From: Arenimonas sp.
Lineage (GTDB): Bacteria > Pseudomonadota > Gammaproteobacteria > Xanthomonadales > Xanthomonadaceae
Direction of reading: 5' to 3'
NCBI RefSeq assembly: GCF_022842045.1
Contig: NZ_JALHQI010000016.1
Coordinates: 1-47,520, forward strand
Length of the DNA: 47,520 bases
Position numbers and translations under genes: made by a program. This document shows, piece by piece, positions 38,483 to 47,507 of the stretch (position 1 is the stretch's first letter; the number at the start of each line of letters is the position of its first letter). The notes below the pieces were generated by a model. That model was not told the origin of the DNA and did not search any database. It was given only the letters and a program-made list of their open reading frames with translations.

Positions 38483-39790
38483 CAGGAGCAGGGCGCTGGC
38501 GAGGGTGGCCAGCACGGGCCAGGCCAGGTAGCGGAACTCGGCGCTGCCGGAGGCCAGCGCCAGCGGCAGGGCGTAGGCCAGCGAGGACAGCGCGACCGTC
38601 GCCGCCAGCCCCGCGCCCGGCGAGCGGTTCGCGCGCATTGCGCCGGCCAGAGCCACGCCCACGCAGGCCAGCAGGTAGATCCACCCGGCGAAGAAGGGCG
38701 AATCAATCAACGCCTGCAGCGTCGCCAGCACGCGCGCATGCTGGGGATGCGCCTGCGGCGCCACCGGCGGGTTGTCGCCGTAGGCATGCAGGCCCGCCAT
38801 CATCACCTGGCCATCGGGCAGCGCGGCGCGGTCCCAGCCGAACAGCAGCTGCGCGAGGCGCGCGCGGTGCGCCAGGTAAGCCGCCGTGTGGTCGCGCGGC
38901 AGCGCCAGCACCAGCGCGTCGATCGCCGCACGCTGTTCGGGCGAATACGGCGCGTCGAAGCTGTGCCGCAGCTTGCCGGTCACGTAGATCGTCGTGTTCG
39001 AGTAGTCGGTGAAGTGCTGGCGCAGTTCGTCCAGCGTCAGCGTCGGGTCCACCAGCTCCGGCGGATACACCAGCCGGCCTTCGGCCAGCGACACCGCGGC
39101 GGCGTCCCACAGCGTCACCACCGACCACACCCGCTCGGTGTGGCGCACGCGGCCATCCTGGGCCGGCAGCGCGGCCAGCACGAACACGGCCACGGCCAGC
39201 ACCAGCGCGATCACGCCGGTCGGCAGCACGCGACGCCGCGCCGTCCAGGCCGGTGCGTAGCCCGCCACTTCGCGCCAGCCGATCCAGGCCAGCAGCGGCA
39301 GCGCGCCGGTGATGGCGTTGTGGCGGAAGGCGCAGGCGAACACCAGCGCCAGCACCGCGCCCGCGCGCCAGCCGCGGTGCGGCGCACGCAGGTCCTGCGC
39401 CAGCAGCGCCAGCGCCCAGGTGAAGCCGGCGAGCGTCCACAGGTCCTTCCATATGTGCGGCTGCATCGCCAGCAGCGGCGGCCACAGGCCCAGGAACAGC
39501 ACGACGAAGGCGCGCCCCGCGGCCGGCAGCCGCAGCGCGGAGGCGAACAGCGCCAGCGCCGACCACAGCAGCAACACCTGCAGCGCCAGCATCCCGCCCG
39601 GCCCTTCGACGACGCGGTCGCTGAGCTGCCAGATCATGGCCAGCAGCGGCGGATGCACGCTGTCGAACTGGTTGTTGCGCGCCTGCCACCACTGGTAGGC
39701 CGAGTCCCAGCTCATGTAGCCGGGCCAGAACACCCACAGCACCAGCGCCGCGCCAAGCGCCGCCGCCGCCCAGGGCGCCAGCCGCCTCAC
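38432..39790 (-). CDS. Polytopic membrane protein, possibly GT-C-like, unknown function
   Basis: The GTG at 39790 overlaps the zapE stop (GTGA), giving 452 residues; longer frames read back into zapE. About ten transmembrane segments are visible. An early loop carries GYMSWDSAYQWWQA and DSVHPPLLAMIW with Asp residues between the first helices, as in GT-C-fold membrane glycosyltransferases, which use an acidic loop residue. A 130-residue periplasmic loop (RVRHTERVW to HAYGDNPPV) precedes the last helices. The family is not named with certainty. The C-terminus GGTSVPKLFGQKLRD is REP-derived. Confidence 0.7.
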   Translation of the reverse strand: MRRLAPWAAAALGAALVLWVFWPGYMSWDSAYQWWQARNNQFDSVHPPLLAMIWQLSDRVVEGPGGMLALQVLLLWSALALFASALRLPAAGRAFVVLFLGLWPPLLAMQPHIWKDLWTLAGFTWALALLAQDLRAPHRGWRAGAVLALVFACAFRHNAITGALPLLAWIGWREVAGYAPAWTARRRVLPTGVIALVLAVAVFVLAALPAQDGRVRHTERVWSVVTLWDAAAVSLAEGRLVYPPELVDPTLTLDELRQHFTDYSNTTIYVTGKLRHSFDAPYSPEQRAAIDALVLALPRDHTAAYLAHRARLAQLLFGWDRAALPDGQVMMAGLHAYGDNPPVAPQAHPQHARVLATLQALIDSPFFAGWIYLLACVGVALAGAMRANRSPGAGLAATVALSSLAYALPLALASGSAEFRYLAWPVLATLASALLLVGGTSVPKLFGQKLRD

Positions 39791-40893
39791 GGGCGGTGCT
39801 CGCGGGCGAGGTATTCGGCGCTGCGCATCTCCACCAGGCGCGAGGCGGTGCGCTCGAACTCCTGGCGCAGCTTGTCGCCACCGTAGAGCCACATCGGCTC
39901 GGCCGCGGCGCTGAGCAGCAGGTTCACGTTGCGGTCGTAGAGCTCGTCCACCAGGTGCACGAAGCGGCGCGCGGCGTTGTCATGTGCCAGGTCGAAGACC
40001 GGCACGCCCGACACCAGCACGGTGTGGAAGCTGCGCGCGATCTCGATGTAGTCGGCGGCGGCGCGCGGCCCCTCGCACAGCGCGGCGAAATCGAACCAGG
40101 CGATGCCCTCGGCCAGCGCGCGCGCTTCGATCGCGCGCCCGTTCACCACCAGCGGGCCGTCCTCGCCGGGGCAGTCGGCGGCCAGCCGCGCGAAGTGCTC
40201 GGCCATACCGCGCTCGGCGGCGGCGTCGAGCGGCGTCAGGTAGGTCTGCGCGCGGGTGAGCTGGCGCAGCCGGTAGTCCTGCTTGCTGTCGAGGTGCACC
40301 ACCGTGCAGTGCGCTTCGATCAGGGCGATCGCGGGCAGGAAGCGCGCGCGCTGCAGGCCGTCCTTGTACAGGTGCTTCGGCGCCGTGTTCGAGGTGGTCA
40401 CCAGCACCACGCCGCGCGCGAACAGACGCTCGAGCAGGCGGCCCAGGATCATCGCGTCGGCGATGTCGGTGACGATGAACTCGTCGAGCACCAGCAGCTT
40501 CAATTCATCGGCCAGGCCATCGGCGACCACCGCCACGGTGTCGGCGGTGTCGGCCGGCAGCGCCTGCACGCGCGCGTTCACCTCGACCATGAAGCGGTGG
40601 AAGTGCCAGCGCCGGCGCGGCAGCTCGCCCAGGTGCTCGAACAGCAGGTCGTTGAGGAAGGTCTTGCCGCGGCCGACGCCGCCCCACAGGTACAGGCCCT
40701 GCACCGGCGCGGGCGGGCGAAGTTTCCAGAGCCATTGCTTCCAGCGCGGGTGGCGCTGGCGCGCGCGCAGCTGGCGGTGGATGCGGTCGAGTTCGACCAG
40801 GGCCTGGCCCTGGGCTTCGTCGGGCTGCCAGCGCCCGGCGTGGATACCGGCGGCGTAGGCGGCGGACGGGCGCTGCGCCGCCGCTTCAGCCAT
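39787..40893 (-). CDS. zapE: Cell division protein ZapE (AFG1-like ATPase)
   Basis: The 368-residue AAA-like ATPase has Walker A GGVGRGKTFLND near residue 71, RRWHFHRFM after it, Walker B LLVLDEFIVTDIADAM near 135-145, sensor TTSNTAP, and the C-terminal RFVHLVDELYDRNV typical of ZapE/AFG1. ZapE binds the Z-ring late in constriction. Its start overlaps the stop of the hydrolase gene by eight bases, and its stop overlaps the next start, so three minus-strand genes form an operon. Confidence 0.95.
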   Translation of the reverse strand: MAEAAAQRPSAAYAAGIHAGRWQPDEAQGQALVELDRIHRQLRARQRHPRWKQWLWKLRPPAPVQGLYLWGGVGRGKTFLNDLLFEHLGELPRRRWHFHRFMVEVNARVQALPADTADTVAVVADGLADELKLLVLDEFIVTDIADAMILGRLLERLFARGVVLVTTSNTAPKHLYKDGLQRARFLPAIALIEAHCTVVHLDSKQDYRLRQLTRAQTYLTPLDAAAERGMAEHFARLAADCPGEDGPLVVNGRAIEARALAEGIAWFDFAALCEGPRAAADYIEIARSFHTVLVSGVPVFDLAHDNAARRFVHLVDELYDRNVNLLLSAAAEPMWLYGGDKLRQEFERTASRLVEMRSAEYLAREHRP

Positions 40894-41557
40894 GGCGCGG
40901 CGGCGGCAGGTTCTTGCGCACGCCGTTCTTGATCGCGCCGCGCAGGTCCATCAGCCGCCGGTGGAAGAAGTGGCCGGTGTCGGGCATGCGCACCAGGGTC
41001 GGCTTTTCCTTCAGCGCATCGATCCAGTCGTAGACCTTCTGCGGATCGACGATGTCGTCGGCCTCGGGCATCACCACCAGCCACGGACAGGCCGGCGGCA
41101 TCACGCCGTCGAAGGCGCGCAGCCCGACCGGCGGCGCGATCGAGATCATCTGCTTCACCGGCAGCTGGCGCGCGCCCTGCAGCGCGACCCAGCTGCCGAA
41201 CGAGAAGCCGGCCAGCCACAGCGCGTCGTCGGGGCGCGCCTTGCGGACCCAGTCGGTGACGGCGAGCAGGTCGAGGATCTCGCCGCGGCCTTCGTCGAAG
41301 CTGCCCTCGGACTGGCCCACGCCGCGGAAGTTGAAGCGCACGGCAGCGATGCCGAGCTCGCTCAGCGCGCGGGCGGTCATGGTGACCACCTTGTTGTGCA
41401 GGGTGCCGCCGTCCGGCGGGTTCGGGTGGCAGACCACGGCCACGCCGGCGCGCTCCTGCCCGGGTTCGGGCAGGTCCACCATCACTTCCAGCCGGCCGGC
41501 GGGGCCGGTCAGGTGCAGCGGGCCGGATTCGCTTGGGAAGGCCGGGATGTCGTCCAT
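40886..41557 (-). CDS. Alpha/beta hydrolase (dienelactone-hydrolase/YfbB-like)
   Basis: The 223-residue cytoplasmic hydrolase has the oxyanion region CHPNPPDGGT, FNFRGVGQSEG, the nucleophile Ser in LAGFSFGSW near residue 125, a candidate Asp in PEADDIVDP and the His in DTGHFFHRR near 200. This is the COG2945 type of small alpha/beta hydrolase. The substrate is unknown. It is the first gene of the zapE operon. Confidence 0.9.
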   Translation of the reverse strand: MDDIPAFPSESGPLHLTGPAGRLEVMVDLPEPGQERAGVAVVCHPNPPDGGTLHNKVVTMTARALSELGIAAVRFNFRGVGQSEGSFDEGRGEILDLLAVTDWVRKARPDDALWLAGFSFGSWVALQGARQLPVKQMISIAPPVGLRAFDGVMPPACPWLVVMPEADDIVDPQKVYDWIDALKEKPTLVRMPDTGHFFHRRLMDLRGAIKNGVRKNLPPPRHG

Positions 41558-41574
41558 GGCGGCGATGATAGCCC

Positions 41575-43335
41575 TTAGCGGGCCAGGTCGAGGCCCAGCA
41601 GCACCGGATCGTGGTCCGAGGCCCGCCAGGGGTCTTCGTCGTCGTCCAGGGCGTAGCCGAAGCGCTCGGACTCGTCGGCGCTGTTGTGCCACTCGGCGGC
41701 GCCCCGCAGGCGGGCGGCCAGGCCGGCGTCCACCAGGGCGTGGTCGAGGCGGGCCGACAGGCCGGCCCAGACGTAGGAATAGGGTGCGTCGACGCCCGCG
41801 ACCTCGAAGGCATCGCGCCAGCCTCGGGCGTATAGCGCGCGCAGCGGGTCTTCCTGGGCATGGGCGTTGAGGTCGCCGATCACCAGCTGGCCGGTCGGCC
41901 GGGTGCCGGTGGGGTCGGTGGCCAGCCACGCGTGCAATGCCTCGGACGAAGCCACCCGGGTGGCGTTGAAGCAGGCCTGGCCGTCGCCCTGGTCGGCGTC
42001 GCCGGCGGGCGCCTCCGAGCGGCAGCCGCCCTTGGACTTGAAGTGGTTGGCCACGACGACGAACACCGGCCCGTTCTCGGCCTGGAAGGCCTGCGCCAGC
42101 GGCGCGCGGCTGGCCCGGTTGAACGGCGGCTCGAGCAGGGTCGCCGGCGCGCCGACCGTCCGGAACCGCGTGGCCCGGTAAACCAGCCCGACGCGGATGC
42201 TGCCTTCGCCCGGGCCTTCGCCCGCATCCACGACGCGCCAGTCGGCATGCGGCCCGGCGGCGTTGAGCGCGGCGACGAACTGCGCCACCGCCGAGTCCGG
42301 CCCGAAGCCATCGTTCTCCAGCTCCATCAGCGCCACCAGGTCCGGGTCCAGCGCCTGCACCGTGGCCACCAGCTTGGCCTGCTGGCGGGCGTGGTCGGCG
42401 GCGCGGGCGGCGCCACGCTCGGTCGGGAAGCCGCCGCCGCGGCCGTCGCCGTTGAAGAGGTTGAGCACGTTCAGCCCGACGATGCGGCGATCGCCCGGCA
42501 CGGTCGGTGCCGCCGGCCGCGGGGCTTGCGTGATGTCGCCCAACGGCGCGACCAGCTGCAGGCGATGGCTGCCGAAGCGCTGGTCGAGCACGCCGGTGGC
42601 GCCGGCGATCACGCTGCCGGTGCGCAGCGGGCGTTCGTCCGACAGCGGCTCGCGCAGGAACCAGGGCTCGCCCGGGTTCTGGGCCGACAGGCCGTCGTCG
42701 AGCCGCAGCATCACGTCGAAGTTCTGCTGCGCCAGCGCATCGGCCTCGGGGCCCGGCGCCGCGCGCTCGGTGGGCGCGAAGCGGCGCCCGTCGAAGCTCA
42801 CGACCAGCTCGCCGAAGCGCATGAGGCCGTCGTTGCCGGTCACCGTCATCGGCGCATCGATCTGCAGCAGCATGCCCTCGAAGGCTTCCCAGCCGTGCGG
42901 CACCGGCGCGGTGGCCACCCGCGTCGGCGCCATCGTGACGCCGCGCGCCAGCACCGTCGCCTCGACCTCGACCAGCGCGGTGAGGCTGGCGCCGTCCGGC
43001 CCGAGCTCCTTCACCGTGCCGGTGGCGCGCACGTGGTCGCCCACCGACAGCGCCACCGCCGGCTGGCCGCCCTGCACCAGGAACAGGCCTTCGGCCGTCA
43101 GCGGGTCACCGTCTTCCACGCGCGACTGGATGAACACGCCGCCGAATCCCTTGCCGAAATCGCCGACCACCACGCCCTCCACCGTCACCCGCTGGCCCGC
43201 AAGCGGGCTACGGTCGGTCGGCCCCTGCACGGCGCCGATGGCGACCACGGCCGAGCGGGCGGCGGGTTCGGGCTGGCCCGGGGTCTGGCAGCCGGCGGCC
43301 AGCACGCAAAGGACGGTCAACAGGGGCAGGCGCAT
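41575..43335 (-). CDS. ExeM/NucH-like extracellular nuclease lipoprotein
   Basis: The 586-residue product has a lipobox LAAGC (Cys 16). Residues ~30-270 contain OB-fold-like strands as in ExeM/NucH nucleases. Residues ~285-586 form an endonuclease/exonuclease/phosphatase domain: LNVLNLFNGDG, ALMELENDGFG (metal Glu), VVANHFKSKG, GDLNAHAQED (Asn/Asp), DHALVD and the final ASDHDPV His. These proteins degrade extracellular DNA at the surface or after secretion. It is followed on the minus strand by the zapE operon with a 17-base gap to the hydrolase start. Confidence 0.9.
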   Translation of the reverse strand: MRLPLLTVLCVLAAGCQTPGQPEPAARSAVVAIGAVQGPTDRSPLAGQRVTVEGVVVGDFGKGFGGVFIQSRVEDGDPLTAEGLFLVQGGQPAVALSVGDHVRATGTVKELGPDGASLTALVEVEATVLARGVTMAPTRVATAPVPHGWEAFEGMLLQIDAPMTVTGNDGLMRFGELVVSFDGRRFAPTERAAPGPEADALAQQNFDVMLRLDDGLSAQNPGEPWFLREPLSDERPLRTGSVIAGATGVLDQRFGSHRLQLVAPLGDITQAPRPAAPTVPGDRRIVGLNVLNLFNGDGRGGGFPTERGAARAADHARQQAKLVATVQALDPDLVALMELENDGFGPDSAVAQFVAALNAAGPHADWRVVDAGEGPGEGSIRVGLVYRATRFRTVGAPATLLEPPFNRASRAPLAQAFQAENGPVFVVVANHFKSKGGCRSEAPAGDADQGDGQACFNATRVASSEALHAWLATDPTGTRPTGQLVIGDLNAHAQEDPLRALYARGWRDAFEVAGVDAPYSYVWAGLSARLDHALVDAGLAARLRGAAEWHNSADESERFGYALDDDEDPWRASDHDPVLLGLDLAR

Positions 43336-43372
43336 CGGGGACTCCAGGGGGTGCGGACGCCAGAAACGACAA

Positions 43373-43390
43373 CGCCGCCCGGAGGCGGCG
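43373..43390 (-). terminator. Possible terminator of the cytochrome gene
   Basis: The perfect stem CGCCGCC/GGCGGCG with loop CGGA lies 25 bases after the cytochrome stop codon on the minus strand and is followed by TTGTCGTTT. The T tract is broken, so strength is uncertain. Confidence 0.55.
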
Positions 43391-43414
43391 CTGGCGGGAG
43401 GGCGGGGCCCAAGC

Positions 43415-43930
43415 TTACTTGAGGTTGTCGACCATCCACTGCACGGTGGCGATGACCTGCTCGTCCGTGAGGTTGGGGTTGCCGCCCTTGGCCGGCATGA
43501 TGCCCGCGCTGCCCTGGAAGCCTTCGATGGCGTGCTTGTTCATGGTGTCCATGCCCTGGGCGATGCGGGCGGTCCAGGCTGCGCGCTCCAGCTTCGGCGC
43601 GCCGCCGGCGCCCGAGGTGTGGCAGGCGCCGCAGAGGGCGTCGTAGATCACCTTGCCGTCGAGGGTGCCATCGTAGGCCACCTGGCCGGCCGAGGCGGCC
43701 GCCGCGGCCGCGGCGGCCGCGGCTTGCGCAGCCGCGCCGGTGGAGCCGGCGTACACGCCGCCGACCGGGCGGATGCGCTGCTCGGTGGCGCGCTCGGCGA
43801 CCGGGTTCGGTTCGGGCTCGAGCTGGCTGTTGACGTAGATGCCCAGGCCGATCAGGGCGAGCGTGATGCCCACCAGGACGGCGATGACCATCGCGAAGTT
43901 CTTGAGGAATACCAGATCGTGGTTGCGCAC
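43415..43930 (-). CDS. Membrane-anchored cytochrome c5-like protein
   Basis: The 171-residue product has one N-terminal transmembrane helix (FAMVIAVLVGITLALIGLGI), an Ala-rich linker (~60-82, GC-repeat coded) and a c-type haem domain: CGACH near residue 100, with the distal Met probably in AGIMPAKGGNP near 146. It resembles cytochrome c5/CycB-type electron carriers of Xanthomonadaceae that face the periplasm and feed terminal oxidases. It is divergent from the MASE1 sensor gene. Confidence 0.92.
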   Translation of the reverse strand: MRNHDLVFLKNFAMVIAVLVGITLALIGLGIYVNSQLEPEPNPVAERATEQRIRPVGGVYAGSTGAAAQAAAAAAAAAASAGQVAYDGTLDGKVIYDALCGACHTSGAGGAPKLERAAWTARIAQGMDTMNKHAIEGFQGSAGIMPAKGGNPNLTDEQVIATVQWMVDNLK

Positions 43931-44091
43931 AGTCGTACCTGACGGCGGGCCGCGGCCCGTGGAGGTGAAGGCGGCGATTATATCGGCCCGGCGCCATGCG
44001 CGGAAGGCGCCCGGCCAGGGCTTCCTTCACGCGGCTCTTCGGTAGCATGCTGGCCCCGGGCGGGACGGCCCGAGGGGAACAGGCGAAAGGG

Positions 44092-45672
44092 ATGGCGTTG
44101 CATCCGCTCAGATTGCTGCAGGACACGCCACCGGGACGGAACGCCGCCTGGGCCGGGATTGCCTTGGCCTCGATGCTGGTGTGGCTGGGGCTGGAGCAGC
44201 TGTCGGCCCAGCTCTGGTTCCTGCCCGCCGGCCTGCGCCTGGCGCTGCTGTGGCTGGTGCCGACGCGGCGCTGGGGTTGGCTGGCCGCGTCCGAGATCGC
44301 CGCCCAGGCCACCAAGTCGATGGTGATGGGCTATCCGCTGTTCTCGATGACCTTCGTCGGCGTCTGCATCGCGCCGTGGGTGATCTACGCCTCGGTGGTC
44401 TTCGTGGCGCGCGGGCCGCAGGCGGGCCAGGCCCTGGACACGCCGACCCGCATGCTGGGCTTCCTGCTCGCCGGCCTGGTCGGTGCGGCGGGCGTGTCGC
44501 CGCTGCTGTGGCTGTTCCTGGTGACGGTGCCGATGAGCGCCGTGGACAGCATCGCCAGCATGTTCACCTTCATGTACGGCGACATGATCGGCCAGCTGGT
44601 GCTGGCGCCGGTGCTGGTGGCGATCGCGCACGGCCGGATGTCGCCGCGGCGCCAGCCGTTCTGGCGCGACATGGCCGTGGTGCTGGTGGGTGCGCTGGGC
44701 CTCTTCCTGCTGCTGCAGGCCTTCGACGACCTGGCGATGTACGTGCTGCTGCTGGCGTTCGCGCCGCTGTTCTTCCTCGGTTTCCGCCACGGCTGGGAAG
44801 GCGCGGCGCTGGGCACGCTGGTGCTGGGCGTGGTGATCCAGGCGCTGGTGCAGGGCGGCCTGCTGTCGGTCAGCGTCACGATGCTGCAGTTGGTGCTCGC
44901 CGTGGTGGGCGCCGGAGCCCTCGTGCTCGGCGGGGCCAGCACCGCGCTGCGGCACAGCCACGAGGTGCTGGCGCAGCGGCACAAGGAGCTGGCCACCAAG
45001 AACGACGAGCTGGGTGCGCTGGCCGAGGAGTTGCGCCACGTCACCCAGCGCCTGGTGCGCATCGAGGAACAGGGCCAGCGCGAACTGGCCAGCGAGCTCG
45101 ACTACGAGCTCGGCCACGCCATCCACGCGCTGGGTACGCGCATCAGCCTGGCCTTCCGCGACGTGCGCGACGAGCAGGGCACGCGTTTCCTGGAGTCGCT
45201 GCGCGAGCAGGTGCGCGAGATCCAGGACAGCCTGCGGCGCGCGCTGCGCCAGCTGCGGCCGCCTATGCTCGACAGCCACGGACTGCGCCACGCGATCGAC
45301 AACGGGCCGCTGCGCGAGATGCTGGAGGACGGCAACATCGTGTTCGAGCCGCGCTTCACCGGGCCGGTGGACCAGCTCGACGACGATGCCCGAACCGCCG
45401 CCTACCGCATCTGCCAGGCCGCGGTGCGCGAGGCGGTGCGGCTCGACACGGTGCGCCGCTTCGCGCTGGACCTGGCGGTCAAGCCGCGCGAGGGCGGCGG
45501 ACAGGCGGTGTCGCTGGACCTCGACATCGAGTTCTCGCCCTACGCCCGCGCACTGCCGTCGCTGCAGCCGCTGCCGGCGATCTTCGATCGCGTCCTGGCC
45601 GAAAAGGGCCGCTACCAGCTCGAGCCGCTGGTGCACGGCCAGCGCCACCGCGTGACCTTCGACGCGGGATGA
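44092..45672 (+). CDS. MASE1-type membrane sensor with degenerate HisKA_3 kinase region
   Basis: The ATG at 44092 has AAAGG upstream; longer frames are less likely. The 526-residue product has about eight to ten transmembrane helices (residues ~18-285) in MASE1-like order, a coiled coil (~285-325), and a NarX/UhpB-type dimerisation region. The family's H-box [RE]xELHDxLG reads QRELASELDYELG: the phospho-acceptor His is Asp 337 and the next Asp is Tyr. No convincing N, G1 or G2 ATP-binding boxes follow. It is therefore probably a sensor or pseudo-kinase that works with a partner. No response regulator gene is adjacent in the window. Confidence 0.75.
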   Translation: MALHPLRLLQDTPPGRNAAWAGIALASMLVWLGLEQLSAQLWFLPAGLRLALLWLVPTRRWGWLAASEIAAQATKSMVMGYPLFSMTFVGVCIAPWVIYASVVFVARGPQAGQALDTPTRMLGFLLAGLVGAAGVSPLLWLFLVTVPMSAVDSIASMFTFMYGDMIGQLVLAPVLVAIAHGRMSPRRQPFWRDMAVVLVGALGLFLLLQAFDDLAMYVLLLAFAPLFFLGFRHGWEGAALGTLVLGVVIQALVQGGLLSVSVTMLQLVLAVVGAGALVLGGASTALRHSHEVLAQRHKELATKNDELGALAEELRHVTQRLVRIEEQGQRELASELDYELGHAIHALGTRISLAFRDVRDEQGTRFLESLREQVREIQDSLRRALRQLRPPMLDSHGLRHAIDNGPLREMLEDGNIVFEPRFTGPVDQLDDDARTAAYRICQAAVREAVRLDTVRRFALDLAVKPREGGGQAVSLDLDIEFSPYARALPSLQPLPAIFDRVLAEKGRYQLEPLVHGQRHRVTFDAG

Positions 45673-46562
45673 GAATGACGACCTTGATGCTCTTGCTCGC
45701 GATGCTGTCGCCAGCCGCGATGGCGTCCGATGCCCCGGCGGCGCCCGCGCGCCCCTTCATTGAGCGCAGCCTCGTCCTGGCACCGGAGCGCGTTGGCGAC
45801 CTGGCGCTCGTCGCGATGCAGGATTACCCCGGCAACCCGGCGGCGGGCGTGGGCATCCGCTACCAGCATCCCGAGTTCATGGGCGTGCGGCTCGACCTGT
45901 TCGTGTATCCGGCGGGACGCGTCGACCAGGACGCATTGCTGGAGCAAGGCATGGCCGGGGTGACGCGCGAGATCGAGGGGCAGGCGGCCAAGGGCCGCTA
46001 CACCGACCTCGCGTTCGACCCGATCCGCGACTTCGACCTGCGGCAGGTGGCCACGGATGGCTCGCTCGAGCCTGAAGGCGAAGGCGAAGTCGAAGTCGAC
46101 GCCGCTGAATCGGAGTCCTGGATCCAAGGGTTCCTGCTCGAGTACGCCGCCGACGCCGACGCCGACACCGGTCGGCTGATGGATGTCAGGCTTTCGATCG
46201 ATGGCCGGCCCCATCATTCGCGCGCTTTCCTGTTCTATCGCGGCCTGTATCTCTACAAGGGGCGCATCACCACGTCCATCCGCGAGATGCCGGGCGAGAA
46301 CTTCGAACGCTTCAGCCAGCACGCCATGGCACAACTGGTGCCGGCGATCGAGGTGAGGAACACGGGCGGATGCAGCGACCAGGTCATCCACGTCGATCCC
46401 AATGCCAACAGCGACGAAGGCCAGGCCGCCTTCCAGCGCGCCGTGATCGAGGCTTCGGTCCAGGCCACGCAGGAGAATTGCCGGGCGACGCTGGACGAGA
46501 ACGTGCCCGAGGGCATGCGCGCCGTGCCCTTGGCCTTCGACCCGGCGATGTGGCGCAGGTAG
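45669..46562 (+). CDS. Exported protein of unknown function
   Basis: The ATG overlaps the sensor stop (ATGA). The 297-residue product has a signal peptide (cleavage near AAMASDAP), a beta-rich domain with MGVRLDLFVYP and AFLFYRGLYLYKGRI, an acidic patch (EPEGEGEVEVDAAESES) near residue 140, and two Cys (GGCSDQ, ENCRAT) that could pair. No family recognised. Coupling to the sensor suggests a periplasmic partner, by context only. Confidence 0.75.
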   Translation: MRMTTLMLLLAMLSPAAMASDAPAAPARPFIERSLVLAPERVGDLALVAMQDYPGNPAAGVGIRYQHPEFMGVRLDLFVYPAGRVDQDALLEQGMAGVTREIEGQAAKGRYTDLAFDPIRDFDLRQVATDGSLEPEGEGEVEVDAAESESWIQGFLLEYAADADADTGRLMDVRLSIDGRPHHSRAFLFYRGLYLYKGRITTSIREMPGENFERFSQHAMAQLVPAIEVRNTGGCSDQVIHVDPNANSDEGQAAFQRAVIEASVQATQENCRATLDENVPEGMRAVPLAFDPAMWRR

Positions 46563-46749
46563 GCCTCGCCTGTCGTTCCGACGACATCAGTCCGGACACC
46601 ACGGGTGTCGGTGCCACACGGCTGGAAACGATTCAGCCAAGCGGAAAGCCTTTGCTGGCGCGGCATTGGGGCGACGCGGCCAAAACCGGATAACGCTTTT
46701 CAAACAAGCGCTTCATCCGCGGTTGTGAAAGCGGGGGCCAACCTCGCCC

Positions 46750-46764
46750 CACGTCCGGGACGTG
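46750..46764. promoter_or_regulatory. Short palindrome upstream of the BON-domain gene
   Basis: CACGTCC-G-GGACGTG is a perfect 15-base dyad about 80 bases before the ATG. It may be an operator. The rest of the 46563-46844 interval shows no gene. Confidence 0.3.
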
Positions 46765-46844
46765 CTGCTTCCCCCTAGCCCGCGACGAGGCCCAAGGCCG
46801 AACGCTGCCCCCGCAGCGACCCGTTCAAACAGGAGCCAAAGCCC

Positions 46845-47507
46845 ATGAACGCCATCAAATCTTCCCTGCTCGCCACCACCATCGCCCTCTCGCTGGGCGC
46901 GTCCGCCTGCGCCCAGCAGCCGAACGACGCCATGCCGGACGGTGCCACCGCGGCCCCGGCCAATGACGCCGCCACGGAGCGCAGCGTCGGCCAGACCATC
47001 GACGATGCCACCATCACCGCCTCGGTGAAGTCCCGCCTGCTGGCCGACGAGCGCACGAAGGGCTTCGACATCAACGTCGACACGATGCGCGGCACCGTCA
47101 AGCTGACCGGTGGCGCCGACAGCCTCGAGGCCAAGCTCGCCGCCGGCAAGATCGCCGGTGAAGCCGAGGGCGTGATCCTGGTCGACAACCAGCTGGTGGT
47201 TGCCGGCGAAGGCACCGAGATGCGCCAGGATGCCAACACCGCCACCGCCTCGGGCGAAGTGCGCGAGGCCCTGGATGAAGCCGGCGACGGCGTCGACGAC
47301 GCCTGGATCACCAGCAAGGTGAAGGCGCAGCTGCTGGCCGACACCGCGGTGAAGGGCACCCAGATCAACGTCGACACCAAGGCCAACGTGGTCACGCTGA
47401 CCGGCACGGCCGAGTCGGCCGCCGCCCGCGACATGGCCATCAAGCTGGCCGCCGGCACCAAGGGCGTGAAGAACGTGATCGCCGACCAGCTGCTGGTCAA
47501 GCAGTAA
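46845..47507 (+). CDS. OsmY-like protein with two BON domains
   Basis: The 220-residue product has AGGAG upstream of the ATG and a signal peptide with a possible lipobox (GASAC, Cys 22). Two BON domains follow, residues ~50-118 (TIDDATITASVKSRLLAD, GTVKLTGGADS) and ~145-218 (DDAWITSKVKAQLLAD, NVVTLTGTAES). BON modules bind lipid or membrane surfaces and proteins such as OsmY are made under osmotic or envelope stress in the periplasm. The gene ends just before the window edge. Confidence 0.92.
   Translation: MNAIKSSLLATTIALSLGASACAQQPNDAMPDGATAAPANDAATERSVGQTIDDATITASVKSRLLADERTKGFDINVDTMRGTVKLTGGADSLEAKLAAGKIAGEAEGVILVDNQLVVAGEGTEMRQDANTATASGEVREALDEAGDGVDDAWITSKVKAQLLADTAVKGTQINVDTKANVVTLTGTAESAAARDMAIKLAAGTKGVKNVIADQLLVKQ

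Noticed and set aside
43680-43740. GCC/GCG repeats in the cytochrome gene as a simple-sequence regulatory repeat.
   Set aside because: They encode an Ala linker between the membrane helix and haem domain, common in this family of cytochromes.
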